NCBI RefSeq assembly: GCF_018446385.1
Contig: NC_055996.1
Coordinates: forward strand, 131,674,532-131,738,531
Source of the DNA: Zingiber officinale
Taxonomy: Eukaryota; Streptophyta; Magnoliopsida; Zingiberales; Zingiberaceae
Length of the DNA stretch: 64,000 bases
Direction of reading: 5' to 3'
Shown in pieces: positions 35,601 to 46,616 of the stretch. The position numbers and the translations under genes were made by a program. Under the pieces are notes generated by a model. That model saw only the letters and a list, made by a program, of their open reading frames with translations. It did not search any database and was not told where the DNA came from. Within the stretch, counting starts at the first letter, position 1; every line of letters begins with the position of its first letter.

Positions 35601-38600
35601 TTTTTTTTTTTGCTACTCATTCATTCTCGTTCTTATGATTTCGTTGTTGAATGGATTCTTAACTGTAAATACAAAAAAGATATGGATTTTCATCTTTCTA
35701 TTTTATGCATACTTCCTTGGCATGTTTCAGGGAATTAAGTCAGATTTATCTGGAAAGGTTGTAACTGAAGTCCAAGACTTAGCGATGCAGGTTGAACATT
35801 CAAAGAAATCTATGGATGATACTGTATCCATAGTTAAAGATCTATTCAATGATTTCTCCATCCTAGCTGATGCATTTATGGTAAATTTCTTGCTAAACTT
35901 GTAGTGACAGGTACATGTATTCCTTTTGCTTGAATTTCTTGAGTATGCCGTTTGGTAAAGATTGCTTATCCCATTTTAAATTGGAAAGGAAAACAATGTC
36001 AAATACTAGGTTTTTTTTTCTGTTCTCGTCTTTATGTTATGCAACAGCAACTTGAGTGTATGGATCTTATCCTGTGACCTCCATGTAATTTTATATCACA
36101 ACTTCACAAGTGATATCTCAACAATTCTAAATCATTTATTATTATGCTAAATATTGTTCTCGTTGATCACCTCTTCCCTATCACGACTTCAACTTTTTGG
36201 AGTTTGGTCTCATCATTGTGTCATGCTCTCGAGTCTTGAATATCTTGTGCACTCAAGAGTGATCGCCTATAGAAAGTGTTTTCAGCATATTGGTTTTGCT
36301 GGACAGGTTCAATTGTTGGCAAGTGAAGGTGCAATCTTGTGCTGGTAATTGAAGCATATCTTCTGTTCAAAATTGAACCTTTTTAGCATCATGGAAAAAC
36401 TCTAGCTTTGGCATTTGCCAATGCTACTATAAAATATGAGGATAATAGATTTTGGATGTATAACGTTGAGTCCTGCTTTGCAGCAATATTTTCTGTTTGT
36501 GTTTCCTCTGCTTGTTGATGTTTTAATCTTTGTTCTGCCTCATGTAATTTTGTGCTTTATCTCGCACTTCATTCTCTGGTAACAGTTTCTTCATATTTGT
36601 TTGTATGCCAGGAATTCAGGTCATTTGCTGATGCAGATGCTGCTCAGTTCAAATCAATAATTGCAGGACATAACGAAATACAAAGATGTACGATGAAGAG
36701 AAATTGTGAGCTTGAGCAAGAAAAGGTGTGTTGTAGCTATGCTTTTGATAAAACATCAATACTTAACCACACATTTTGCGTTGTTTGCTAACTTGCTAGA
36801 AATGCAGGACATTCTCCACAAACAATCTGTTGCCTATCAGAATCAACTGCAGGAACTTATATCTGAATTGGAAAATCAGCGGAAAGCTATGGATGTAAGT
36901 TTATTCATTATGCATGTGTTACTATGATGATCTTATCTTATCCTTTTTTATTTGTGGTAGGATCTTGGACTTCAACATGATCTTCAGAGGGATGACCTCC
37001 TGTCTCAAGTCCTCAGTCTTCAAAAAGAAGTGTCATGCTTGTCATCCTCTTCTATAGTAAGAGAGAAGGAAACCATCAGAAAGGAACTTGATAAAACCAA
37101 GGCAAAGTTGAAGGATACGGATTTCAAGCTTAAAAATGCTATTCAAGACAAGATAAAACTAGAGGTTGCCATTTATAGTTTGTATCCCTTTTGTTCAGAT
37201 ATGTTTGATCTGTAGTCTATCAAGCTTCCAGTAATTATCTTCAGAAATATTTGACAGAGTGAAAAGGCACAGGCTGAGCGAGAAATCAAGCACTTGCAAA
37301 GTCAAAATGTTGTTCTCGAACGTGATATTTGGAGACGTGACTCACTTGGTGCTAGGATGCGTGACTCTAAATCAAGTGATTATAACCGGCAAAAGGGTGT
37401 CAACATGATTGAGCAAAATCTTCAGGTCAGGTTTCTTATTCTGTCATATCTTTTAATCTTTTCATATTTCGTATGATCTTGTGCCAATTTATTAGATTGC
37501 AATTACTATAGATATAAAGCTCCATTTGTTTGTCTAGGAAGACCACCAAAAACTAGAGCTTCGTGTCTTTGAAATGGAGGCTGAGATCACTTGTTTGAAT
37601 GAGGCTTTGCTGTGTGCATTTAATGAAAAGGAAGAAGCCGTCTCAAGGAATGAATTTTTGAATTCAGAAATAGAGGCTCTTTCGGAGAAGTTAGGCACTG
37701 CAGGTTCTGAGATAAAGTCATTGAAGGGGGAGATGGTAGCCATGGTGTGTCCTACTAAGATAAACTTTTCCCTTTACTTTATCTTGTTTCCTATTTTCCT
37801 AATGGTTGTCTTCGACATGTTCTGCTACAGGCAGAGAGATTGGTTGAGTCTGAATCAGTTTTGAAAGAAACGGAGTCCTCTATGAACTCTGTGTTAAGAG
37901 AAAAAGAAGAGATGGGAATAGTAATAATTTTTTGCAACTTTCATTTGGAACACTGATTCTGGTATTTTGCTTGTGAACTTCATCCAATTTCTTCATTTCC
38001 ATTTGGTCTGCAGCAATTTGCAGATGCCCTTTTAGAAATGGAGGCAGAAAAATCGATATGGTCATCTAAAGAGAAAGCTTTGTTGGATGCTAGTGAAAAA
38101 TTAAAAATGCAGATTAATCTGACTCAGAAACTATCTGAAAATTTACAAGAGGTATTATATATGAGAGATTATTCTTATTTTTTTCCATGTCAATATTTTA
38201 TATGTTGTCCACTTAATGCCACTTTCACTTTTCATTGATCTTCGAGCACTTTATCATAAGAATAATTTGTGTATTTTGTCGTAATCCTGATGCATGTGAT
38301 AGGCAAAGAATGATCTGAAGTTTTCTGAAGAACAATGCGAGGAACTAAAGGAAAGGCTAATCTTCGTCGAAGAAAAGGCACAGGAAGAGAAACAAAGCAG
38401 GTGAATTTTTTCTTAGTTTTTTTAATAAATAAATTTGACAGGGGATGGGCCCTGTTTTGGTTGGATGTCCAACATGTGGCGTCTACCTTAGTTTGAAAAG
38501 TGGGACTATCTCTATCCTGGTTGACTAAGTTGGATATGATTGTTTTTTATTCAATTTTTCCAATTTGTCTGATGAAATGAAAAATGTTGAGATGGTATGC

Positions 38601-39992
38601 ATATATGCTTAAGGTAGAAAACTGGTTTTATAGTTATTATTTGAATCAATTTGAGTAGGTCTGAGGGGGGGTAGAATGAGATAAAAGAAAACATTTGTTA
38701 ATAGAACAAAAAAATTCAAAAGGTTTGGATATTATTAATTATATAGTTTTGCATATAGTTCAATAGAAGGATAAATTCAAAAATACTTTGAGATGGCATG
38801 ACACATATTCAAAGATGAGTTGAATCAATTAGAGGACACTATAAGCTGATGAGGAAAATTGAAGGAAATTTAGGTTAATGTAATTAATAATAATTTAATT
38901 TATTTGAGTTTTTTTTTTTGCTTTAGTCTTGCATAAAGCCCAATAAAAATATAAGATCAATCTCAAATAGTTAGGGACAAGCAATGCTTGATGAGGATGA
39001 CTTCAAGTGCCTTCCATGCTAATATAATTTTTTCTGTAATTTTATTATTTAATTTGAAGTTTATGCTCAAAAGAATTAATTTCATGCAACTTAGCTTATT
39101 TTTTTTAATATTCTATAAATTAATATAACAGTTTTGTCTTCCGCAGCTTGGCCAAGTCTTCTGAGATTGATCAACTAAGAAACGATCTTAAGCAGTGTGC
39201 AGTTGAGATTGTGGAACTGAATGAAGTGAGCCTTTCTGTTTGTTTAATCTACTGTTTTTATTTATTTATTTATTGAAAGCACATTTGTGTTATTAAAAAT
39301 CAAATCTTGATTATCCAACAGGTGAAGTCAAGATTTGAAGCACTGTCATCAGAACACCAACATACTTGTGAAGAATTACGAAAACTGCAGGAGCACGTGA
39401 GCATCATTTCTAGAGAAAAGGATGAGTTATCTTCTCTGGAATCTGCTATTGGTCAAGAATTGGTAGGTCAATTGCACAATCAGTTTTGTTAGGATGGGGC
39501 GTGTCTAGACTTGAGGAAATCAGTCTTGTTATCTGTTCAAGTTTTTATCCAATAGCACTTGTTTTCTATGCAGATAGTGAAGGCCAAGACTGATTCAAAT
39601 GAATTAGAAAAAAGGCTTTTGCAAATGGAACTCAAAATGCACAAGGTATGTGAAGCAATTACCTTTTTATTTACAATGTCAAATTTTGCATTGTGCTCAG
39701 AGATTTCCTTCTCGGGCTGGTGCTATTTTTTTCTGTGTGAGATTACTCTTTAAAGACATGATGATGCTTGCAGGATAACTTAAACTACAACAAAGAGAGA
39801 ACAAAGCTCAGAATGCAGCTTCGCTCAATGCAGGCAACTTTAGATGCTTATCGTGGTCGATACAAAGAGGTTGTCGATGAAATGGGTCTGATGAACAAGA
39901 AATATGAAGAAGCATCGACCAAGTTAAAGAAGCAACTAGCTCAATATGGTAATGAAATACTTAACTTGAAGAAGCAGTTGGTCACTAAATAA
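23618..39992 (+). CDS. KIN7O: Kinesin-7 family motor protein KIN-7O (CENP-E-like), 32 exons
   Basis: The N-terminal microtubule motor (residues ~1-334) has P-loop GQTNSGKT (78-85), switch I SSRSH (190-194) and switch II DLAGSE (228-233); a long coiled-coil stalk runs to residue 1265. Exons: 23618-23741, 23824-23913, 24070-24188, 24612-24725, 24823-24904, 25195-25262, 25346-25420, 25538-25683, 25762-25864, 26177-26257, 31592-31660, 31764-31823, 31910-32071, 33026-33079, 33937-34185, 34263-34328, 34404-34580, 34653-34757, 35505-35591, 35731-35880, 36612-36725, 36808-36894, 36961-37164, 37258-37425, 37538-37744, 37831-37920, 38014-38151, 38303-38400, 39147-39225, 39322-39462, 39574-39645, 39774-39992. 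The sum is 3798 bp with no stop. The motor sequence and exon order match Arabidopsis KIN-7O as I recall it, as does the length (about 1270). Intron 3 uses a GC donor; the others are GT-AG. Probably acts in mitosis. Confidence 0.95.
24953..25116 (+). mobile_element. Au-like tRNA-derived SINE in KIN7O intron 5
   Basis: It begins GGGGAGCTTGAC, has a B-box-like GTCACGGATTCAAATCT, and ends with AGCGGGAGCTTCGTGCACTG and CTGCCC, all typical of the Au SINE of flowering plants. A perfect 22-bp target duplication flanks it (24931-24952 and 25117-25138, a TTTATTTATT-type sequence), showing retroposition and fairly recent age. Confidence 0.92.
27268..27355 (-). mobile_element. 5'-truncated Au-like SINE, split by an hAT element
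   Basis: The minus strand gives the 3' half of the same SINE (CCTCTTGCAAAA, CTTCCCCGGGG, GGAGCTTCGTGCACCG). A 19-bp direct repeat AGATATGAAAATAGATAAA occurs left of it (27249-27267) and right of the hAT element (29918-29936), which is the SINE target duplication now separated by the hAT insertion. Confidence 0.85.
27356..29905 (-). mobile_element. hAT transposon, decayed, inside the SINE in KIN7O intron 10
   Basis: The ends are CTATGTTGCACGGATAC and, in reverse, CTAGGTAGCACAGACAC, matching at most positions. The flanking octamers GTTGCTTC (27348-27355) and GTTTTTTC (29906-29913) differ at two positions and fit a decayed 8-bp target duplication. The interior codes for a broken BED/DUF659 transposase. 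Subterminal regions are rich in variants of CCGTGTCC, as in hAT ends. Confidence 0.82.
27635..29091 (-). pseudogene. hAT transposase (BED zinc finger + DUF659), frameshifted and internally deleted
   Basis: The frame from Met 29091 has a BED-type finger ([21 protein letters not shown], with CxxC). A frameshift near 28615-28625, in a short G run, changes to the frame 28661-27843, which holds DUF659 with [12 protein letters not shown] and the second acidic block VVTDNAP. After [10 protein letters not shown] the protein jumps to a C-terminal tail ([17 protein letters not shown], then [21 protein letters not shown]), so most of the region between DUF659 and the C-terminus, including the hAT dimerisation part, is missing. 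Non-functional. A GC-rich region 29220-29640 lies upstream within the element. Confidence 0.88.
32450..32862. mobile_element. Possible old MITE in KIN7O intron 13
   Basis: The ends TAGGGATGGGGAAAA and (reverse) TAAGGACGAGAATGA match loosely. No clean target duplication. Weak call. Confidence 0.3.
38680..39090 (+). repeat. KIN7O intron 28 segment with a diverged copy at 55550-55890
   Basis: Collinear blocks are shared with 55550-55890: a GAGATAAAAGAAAACATTTG-like start, ATATAGTTTTGCATATAGTTC, and a GATGAGGATGACT block. The copy lies downstream of the second NLR gene. Confidence 0.75.
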
Positions 39993-40245
39993 TCTACTTT
40001 AATTACTATGTATTATATGATGATGCCTGCCCTTTGTAAATGTACAAGCCTGTATTATGCCTGATGCTGTTTTTGCATTGGAAACAACCAATTATTCCGT
40101 TCATGTTGGAAAAGTTGTAAGCAATTTATTATCATAGCAAAGAAGGTTTTGGTTTGAGTTTTATTTTCAAGTTTATTGTGCTAGGAGGATAGATAATGCC
40201 TATTAATTATGTAATTAAGCTCTAAGTTTTGCAAAATAAATATTT
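39993..40245 (+). other. KIN7O 3' UTR, parent of a copy at 47918-48135
   Basis: Immediately after the kinesin stop. About 80 bp (40078-40156) are nearly identical to 47963-48042. Confidence 0.8.
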
Positions 40246-40984
40246 TTCTATATTTATCTTTTGTTTGGTTCAACTAACTTTATCTCTCTTTCGATTTAAA
40301 AATTTAATTTTTAAACTCGTTTTAAATCTCTAAGATAAACTTGTAGTGCGTGTGATCTTATAAGTTTTCGGTTTGACATCCATAATTAATTATTAATTAT
40401 GGAATGATTATGAGTGATATTAGTAGTATATTATGATCTTCAATTGATTGAAAAATTATAGTTGATTTTAGAACCACTTTTGAACCTTGTGTTTCATTTT
40501 TTTCACTTGTCTTATACCAATTTGGTTTAGAATATGGTTTATTTGTCAGCCTCTACTAGTTTGATTATGTCATACCTAGTCCAAGTAATATTTTTTTGTC
40601 TTGCTGATTCAAATTACTCGTACATGTGACCACGAGTACAATACTCTTAACATGTGATGTTTTGGTCAAAGACTTTGAGTAACAATCTTGACAAGTGGTC
40701 ATACGGTATACATCTTCTTATAAGGAGTGGTGAATTTTTTGTTAACTATTCAAATATCTTCGGACACTTTGACTAATTAGAAATCAAATACGATGTGGGA
40801 AGAAGAGCATATAGAATTGTGATGTAAGTAACTTAGACATCAATTTTGACGAGCTGGTCTCAACATGCCATTGGCGATAAAATACTTACCAGATCCTTAA
40901 CAAGTCAATGGAGAGCCTTTTAAATAATGGATTTGAACCATGCCATTTGACATCACGTTGCTTCCATGATTTGTGAGAAGGGTA
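40246..40984. other. KIN7O-NLR1 spacer, first part
   Basis: AT-rich with no gene. The motif GGAGAGCCTTTTAAATAA near 40909 recurs near 50762 and, changed, near 55932. Confidence 0.6.
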
Positions 40985-41270
40985 TGGGTGCGCTTGTTTT
41001 TTTGGAAAGGAATATGAATGGTAATGGAAATGATGATGATAAAAGATGAATACTCAGTGTTCTCGCTAATTCGTCCCAAGAATATGAATGATAATGTAAA
41101 TAAAAATAATAGAAGTGTAGAATGAGAATGAAAAGATTTCTATACCCTGCTAAGTAATCCCATATTTGAAAGATTGATTCTGTAGGACCTATCATTATTT
41201 ACTCAAATCAAGCACCGTTATTTCATTTTTTTTTTCTATTTCTCTTTTCATACCATCCAACCAAGTACAT
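40985..41270. mobile_element. Degenerate Harbinger/Tourist-like MITE
   Basis: It starts GGTGCGCTTGTTT and ends CCAACCAAGTAC, similar to the neighbouring MITE ends. Interior A/T-rich with GAATGAGAATG-like repeats. Borders uncertain. Confidence 0.5.
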
Positions 41271-41274
41271 CTAA

Positions 41275-41529
41275 GGGGGTGCTTGGTTTGTGGAAGGGAA
41301 TGAGATTAGGAATGAGATTCATTGAAGTAAGAATGTGAATGAGGAGTTTTGAATCCGTGGACCCCACCATTCCCATTCCCCCCATTTTACTTGGTAATGG
41401 CCAAATCTCATATTTGGGGGTTTGAATCCGTGGGCCCCACCATTCCCATTCCAAACATTAACATTCCAAACACTAACTTTCAATCCCTTTCCCATTCCTT
41501 ACTTCCATTCCCTCCAACCAAGCACTCCC
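41275..41529. mobile_element. Tourist-like (PIF/Harbinger) MITE
   Basis: 255 bp with terminal inverted repeats GGGGGTGCTTGGTTTG and (reverse) GGGAGTGCTTGGTTGG. The 3-bp target duplication TAA flanks it (41272-41274 and 41530-41532), the signature of this superfamily. Inside, a segment reading TTTGAATCCGTGGRCCCCAC is repeated twice. Confidence 0.88.
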
Positions 41530-41532
41530 TAA

Positions 41533-43187
41533 GTAAACACTATCAATAGGAGACTTTCCTTGTCCAATCAAAGTACCTAATCAGAAGCAATTATGTAACA
41601 ATGATGAAGCCAGGCTATTGTATTTTTTACTACAAATTAAAATTTAGTTCAGTTTAATTTATTATTATTATTATTATTTATTTTAATTGTAATTTTAAAA
41701 TTATTTAAATGTTTTAGCTAATTATCAATGAAAATAAACTTTTATACAAATAATTTAAATACAACTCAATTGGGATATACTAAATATATAAAACTAACTA
41801 AACTCAGTTAGAAGCCAAATGCTAGTTGTGTTTTCGAGAGCATGCAAATTGGGCTCCCACGGACATAGTCAAATTAATATGATAGATGAGATCGAATTCC
41901 TGAGAATAATCTTATGGGGGAATAAAATTACTTGACATCAATTGGTGTGACCTTTTTTTCCAAATACGGTAGGAAGGACATGGAGGTCTAGACATTTGAT
42001 AGTTTGATTTTTAACTATAGTATATTTGTAAAAAATATTTCTCTAAATAGATACATAATTAATAAATATTAAATTTTTAGACCGTTCATCATAAATATTT
42101 CTTAATTTACTTTAGTGACTAATTAAAATAATTCTATAGAATCAAACGATTACCTCAAAACTAGCTGAGTTTATCAATTTTTTTTTTACAAGAAGGAATG
42201 CTTAGAATGAATTGGCAAATTGAGATGTACATAAGATGGATGTCACTTTTGATGAACAAATTTGAATATGTCTTGATAATAAAATATTTGCTTGTTGTTT
42301 AAGACATAAATGGAGAGCCTTTGTGATCTTGGTTTGTTAGAATGATCATAATAATCATCATGAATTTTACTGAACGGTTGCCGTAGGTATATGAAAATAT
42401 TAATTTATACATTCATTCGATCTATAATTCTAGACATTCTTAATAATAATGATAATAATAATAATAATTAAAATTAATTAGTATTTAATTTAATTAAATT
42501 TATTTATGAAAATATAATAATATAATTAATAGTTAATAGGAAAATAATTTTATATGATCATATAATTTTTTTAAGATTTTTAAAAATTTAAAATGAATTT
42601 GTATTATATTTTATTTTAAAATGATTATATTTCTAGAAACTGAATTTTATTTATTAAAATCTAAATTCTAAGTTCTAAATTTCTAGAAGCATGGTACGTC
42701 TTACCGTCTTCTCTCACGCGCCTAAACCCTAAATCACCGCCGCTGCGCCGTGCCCCGCCCCGTGAGGTGCCGCCACGCCGGAGCGCCTCCGACGTCGTTG
42801 TCCGATTCATCCAGAGGTAATCATTTCTGATCCGATCCGTTCTTTTGCCTTTATAACGTCCGAGAAATGCGTTTCAAAACAAACCACGTTATTTACCGGA
42901 ACTTTGGAACGGCTTGAGGCGTTCACGTGCCGGGACGCCCGTTCCGGCCGTTCCAAGTCCGCCCCGACGAACCATGATTGTGACGGGCATGGTGAGCAGG
43001 GATTTGTACGAATTTTGCTGGAGATCCAGCCCTTTTTAAATAATAATCGATTTAATATCCATAAAAAAGGAAGACCTCAAGGAGTCGTCGGCCTGCAAAA
43101 TATTAATATTGCTCTCTTTTCTTCTCCAAAGGTATCATTAGCCACATCCTCCGCAAACAACTTCTGCATAATCCATCATCCGGAGCT
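41533..43187. other. NLR1 upstream region
   Basis: Contains a segment at 41540-41600 that matches the NLR2 upstream region at 50865-50930, then AT-rich sequence. A GC-rich patch at 42710-42990 stands out and may be a 5' UTR exon or a gene fragment: it includes CTAAACCCTAAATC and a GAG|GTAATC donor-like site near 42816. Confidence 0.55.
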
Positions 43188-46100
43188 ATGGCAGAAGCTT
43201 TGGTAAGTGATGCGTATCGCCTCATGAGCGAGAGGCTAGCAGATCTCCTCCAACTCAACGACAAACTCAAAGCTACAACTGGTATCGAAGGGAAGATGGA
43301 GAAGCTCAAGTTCTTGTCCACGATCATTGACAAGGTGATCCAAGAGGTCGACTCCCGTCCTTTTATTGATGATGCCGTGAAGGACTTGCTCAAGAAACTC
43401 AAATACTTGGCCTGCGATCTTGAGGATGTTGTGGATCACTATGACACCAAAGTCTTGCAGATGCAGATATCAAATGCTTCTTTTGAGTCGGTCCGTGATT
43501 TCATCTCTTCTGATAATCTGTTTAAGAGCAGGGTAAATTGCATGATAAAAGCTATAACACAAAGTCTGGATTTTATTTTGCTACAAAAGTCCATTCTTCT
43601 TAATTTGCCACAAAGCAGTAGCCACATGTCATTAAATCCCTACAGAGAGACCCACTCCCGAAATAGCTTTGTTGTTATAGGAAGAGAAACAGAGAAGAAT
43701 ATGATTGTCAATATGTTAACAAATGATGATGATGATGATGAAGAAGAAAGCAACCATGCCACAGTGAAGGTCATTGCCATCGTCGGAATGGGTGGCCTGG
43801 GGAAGACTACACTTGCTCAGCTTGTTTACAATGATACGAGGGTGCAAGAGCATTTTGCAAGTTTGACAATGTGGAAAATTGTTGGGCCCGAATTTAATCC
43901 CACAAAGATACTGAAGTCTATATTAGAATTGGCTACTCGTAAATCTGTCGGCATCTCAGAAATAGACTTAGTGAGACAGGAGCTAGAAACAACATTATCT
44001 GGTAAGAGGTTTTTGCTCGTGCTGGATGATGTATGGAATGAAGATGCATTAAAGTGGGGTGTACTGAAAGCAGCCTTAACATGTGGGTCTAGAGGAAGCA
44101 AAATTTTAATGACAACCCGTAACCAATGTGTTTCTTCCATCATGGACTCATCTTATATCCACCAAATGAAGCAGTTGTCCCCAGCTGATTGTTCGTTCTT
44201 GTTTCAAAAATTTGCATTTGGTGACAGAAAAGTGGATCGAACCTTGATGGAAATTGGTGGAAAGATTGCTAAGAAATGTGGCGGTGTTCCCTTGGCTGCC
44301 ATTTCTCTTGGTAGCATGCTCCGCATCACTCGAGATGAAACCTATTGGTCCTCGGTATTGAACAGTGAAATATGGCAGTTGGGAAATGAGGAAGATAAAG
44401 TGTTAGCTGTACTAAAGTTGAGCTATGACACCCTCCCTCCACGGTCAAAGAAGTGTTTCACATTTGGCTCCTTATTCCCAAAGAACTATAGGATGGCAAA
44501 GGATGAATTGATAAAACTGTGGATAGCAAATGATTTTGTATGTTCAGAAGGAAATTTTGATGCTGAAACAAATGGCAACCTTGTCTTTAATGATCTACTA
44601 ATGGGGTCATTCATTCTCTGGGCACCTTCCAATGTTTATGATGATAGTCATGTAAACATGTGCACGATGCATGATTTGATGCATGATCTGGCACGATCAG
44701 TATCTGCAAATGCATATTGGAATTCTGATCAAGACTCAGTGGAAGATGTTGGAAACAGAACATATCATTTGCAAATTCAACGAGGAGAGGAATCAAGCAT
44801 GACTCAGGTTTTAGGAAAGAAACCATTGTACTTGCGCACCTTTATGTATAATTCCTCGCGTTTGAGCATCAATCTGCTTGAAGTCTTTTCAGAATTGAAA
44901 TTTTTGCGGGCGTTAGATTTAAGATACTGCGGCATCAGGGAGGTGCCGACATCAATAGGAAATCTAATACATTTGAGGTACATCAACTTATCTAACAATA
45001 TGATTGAAGTTCTACCCGACTCCATAACCCTTCTCTCCAATTTACAGTATCTCAATCTCGGTTTCAATAAGGAACTTCGAGAGCTACCAAAAGATTTAGG
45101 GAATATGCAAAGCCTTAGGGATCTTGATTTATCAAGTTATTTATTTGATAGTGGTTTTAAATTGACACACATGCCATGTGGGTTGTCACGATTAACTAAT
45201 CTTCGAAGTTTATCTGTCTTTGTTGCTGGGGATGGAACTGATGCATGCTCAATTATAGAACTTGAGGATTTGAAGCTTCATGGAGAAATGGAAATTAAAT
45301 TTTCTGATGATTTTAAGAATTATTCTTGTGGTGGAAGAAAAATCTTGAAGAATAAAGATCTTAATGAACTATGCATAAAGTTTAATGGTTCAGAAAGATA
45401 TGACAAGGACATGTTGGATGATCTTTGTCCCAACACGAGCTTAAAGAAGTTAACCATATCCAACTATGGGAGTCCACAATTCCCAACATGGTCGATAGAT
45501 TTACAACTGCCAAATTTGGTTGAAGTTTACATTACAAGCCGTTTTTGTGAGCATCTTCCTCCGTTTGGAAATCTACAGTTTCTTAAGAAGCTCGACTTAC
45601 GGTGTATGCATGGTATCAGACAAATGGGTGTTGAGTTCCATGGGTGTGGAGGCTTTCCTTCCCTTCAAGAACTCATATTGGATGGGATGTATATTTTAGA
45701 GGAATGGTCGGAGTCTCATGGTGTCAATCAGTTGTTCCCTTTACTACAGCGAGTGAAGATAATCAATTGTCCAGAATTAAAATGCATGCCGAGGCTTCCT
45801 AGAATCCAAGAGCTTGAGGTACTTTGGTGCAGGAGGAGGCTACTCTCATGTGTTGGAAGACTGACTTCTCTTTCTGTTCTTGAAGTAGTTGATGTGCGCG
45901 ACATGGTATCTCTTCCAAGTGGCTGCATCAGAAACCTCACATTCTTGACGAAATTAGAAATTATAGCTTGCGAACAACTCCAATCTCTCCCTGGGGATGA
46001 AATGAAGCACCTAAAAATGCTTCGTTCATTGATCATTGAAGGTTGTTATAATTTGACATCCTTCCCGTTAGAAGTGGGGCATCTCAGTTCTCTTTGTTTT

Positions 46101-46616
46101 CTACGGCTCTCAGGCTGCCCAAGTATAATATTGCATCCAGAAGAACTCGTACAAATCTTGAATTCAATACCTGAGTTCGAAATACAGATTTGTGGCAACA
46201 AAGTCAATTTAAGTGAGCAACTGCAACACTTACACACGCTCGGAGGATTGTTGCTAACTGGTGATCATAATGCATCAGATCTGTTCGAGAACCATGCGTA
46301 TGAACATCCAGAATTATGTATTTGTTGTTGTGATGAATTGGAGTTGTTGATGACAGCAGAAGCAGCAAGCAATATTGTGCTAGAAGAACTACACATAAAT
46401 GGAATTTCCAATCTCACGACCTTGCCTGACTGGTTGCTTCATCTCAAATCTCTTAGTTTACTATCAATCGAGAATTGCCCACTACTAGAAAGACTGCCAA
46501 AGAATTTGAAGAACATACATATGTTAGAAGGTTTGACGATTGACAATTGCCCACAACTGGAAAGTAGATGCAAAAGGGAGACAGGCGAAGATTGGCCGAT
46601 CATCTCATATCTGTGA
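43188..46616 (+). CDS. CC-NB-ARC-LRR disease resistance protein (RGA-like), NLR1
   Basis: An intracellular immune receptor of 1142 residues. Rx-type coiled coil (1-~130) with EDVVDHYDT near 79-87; an acidic linker of five Asp and three Glu near 180-187; NB-ARC with P-loop GMGGLGKTT (200-208), kinase-2 LLVLDDVW (~276), RNBS-B near 301, GLPL as CGGVPLAA (~364), RNBS-D CFTFGSLFPKNY (~422) and MHD as MHDLMHDLA (~494). The LRR region follows, from about 540 to the end. All core NB-ARC motifs are intact. RNBS-A reads WKIVGPEF, unlike the usual W-V-S-D-F pattern. The coding exon has no intron. An intron appears to lie in the 3' UTR, with donor GTAAG at about 46661 and acceptor TAG before GCCGAGG at 47249. 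NLR2 is its tandem paralogue. Confidence 0.95.
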   Translation: MAEALVSDAYRLMSERLADLLQLNDKLKATTGIEGKMEKLKFLSTIIDKVIQEVDSRPFIDDAVKDLLKKLKYLACDLEDVVDHYDTKVLQMQISNASFESVRDFISSDNLFKSRVNCMIKAITQSLDFILLQKSILLNLPQSSSHMSLNPYRETHSRNSFVVIGRETEKNMIVNMLTNDDDDDEEESNHATVKVIAIVGMGGLGKTTLAQLVYNDTRVQEHFASLTMWKIVGPEFNPTKILKSILELATRKSVGISEIDLVRQELETTLSGKRFLLVLDDVWNEDALKWGVLKAALTCGSRGSKILMTTRNQCVSSIMDSSYIHQMKQLSPADCSFLFQKFAFGDRKVDRTLMEIGGKIAKKCGGVPLAAISLGSMLRITRDETYWSSVLNSEIWQLGNEEDKVLAVLKLSYDTLPPRSKKCFTFGSLFPKNYRMAKDELIKLWIANDFVCSEGNFDAETNGNLVFNDLLMGSFILWAPSNVYDDSHVNMCTMHDLMHDLARSVSANAYWNSDQDSVEDVGNRTYHLQIQRGEESSMTQVLGKKPLYLRTFMYNSSRLSINLLEVFSELKFLRALDLRYCGIREVPTSIGNLIHLRYINLSNNMIEVLPDSITLLSNLQYLNLGFNKELRELPKDLGNMQSLRDLDLSSYLFDSGFKLTHMPCGLSRLTNLRSLSVFVAGDGTDACSIIELEDLKLHGEMEIKFSDDFKNYSCGGRKILKNKDLNELCIKFNGSERYDKDMLDDLCPNTSLKKLTISNYGSPQFPTWSIDLQLPNLVEVYITSRFCEHLPPFGNLQFLKKLDLRCMHGIRQMGVEFHGCGGFPSLQELILDGMYILEEWSESHGVNQLFPLLQRVKIINCPELKCMPRLPRIQELEVLWCRRRLLSCVGRLTSLSVLEVVDVRDMVSLPSGCIRNLTFLTKLEIIACEQLQSLPGDEMKHLKMLRSLIIEGCYNLTSFPLEVGHLSSLCFLRLSGCPSIILHPEELVQILNSIPEFEIQICGNKVNLSEQLQHLHTLGGLLLTGDHNASDLFENHAYEHPELCICCCDELELLMTAEAASNIVLEELHINGISNLTTLPDWLLHLKSLSLLSIENCPLLERLPKNLKNIHMLEGLTIDNCPQLESRCKRETGEDWPIISYL

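Noticed and set aside
43236-46237. Minus-strand open frames inside NLR1 and, likewise, NLR2
   Set aside because: Mirror-frame shadows of strongly coding plus-strand genes.
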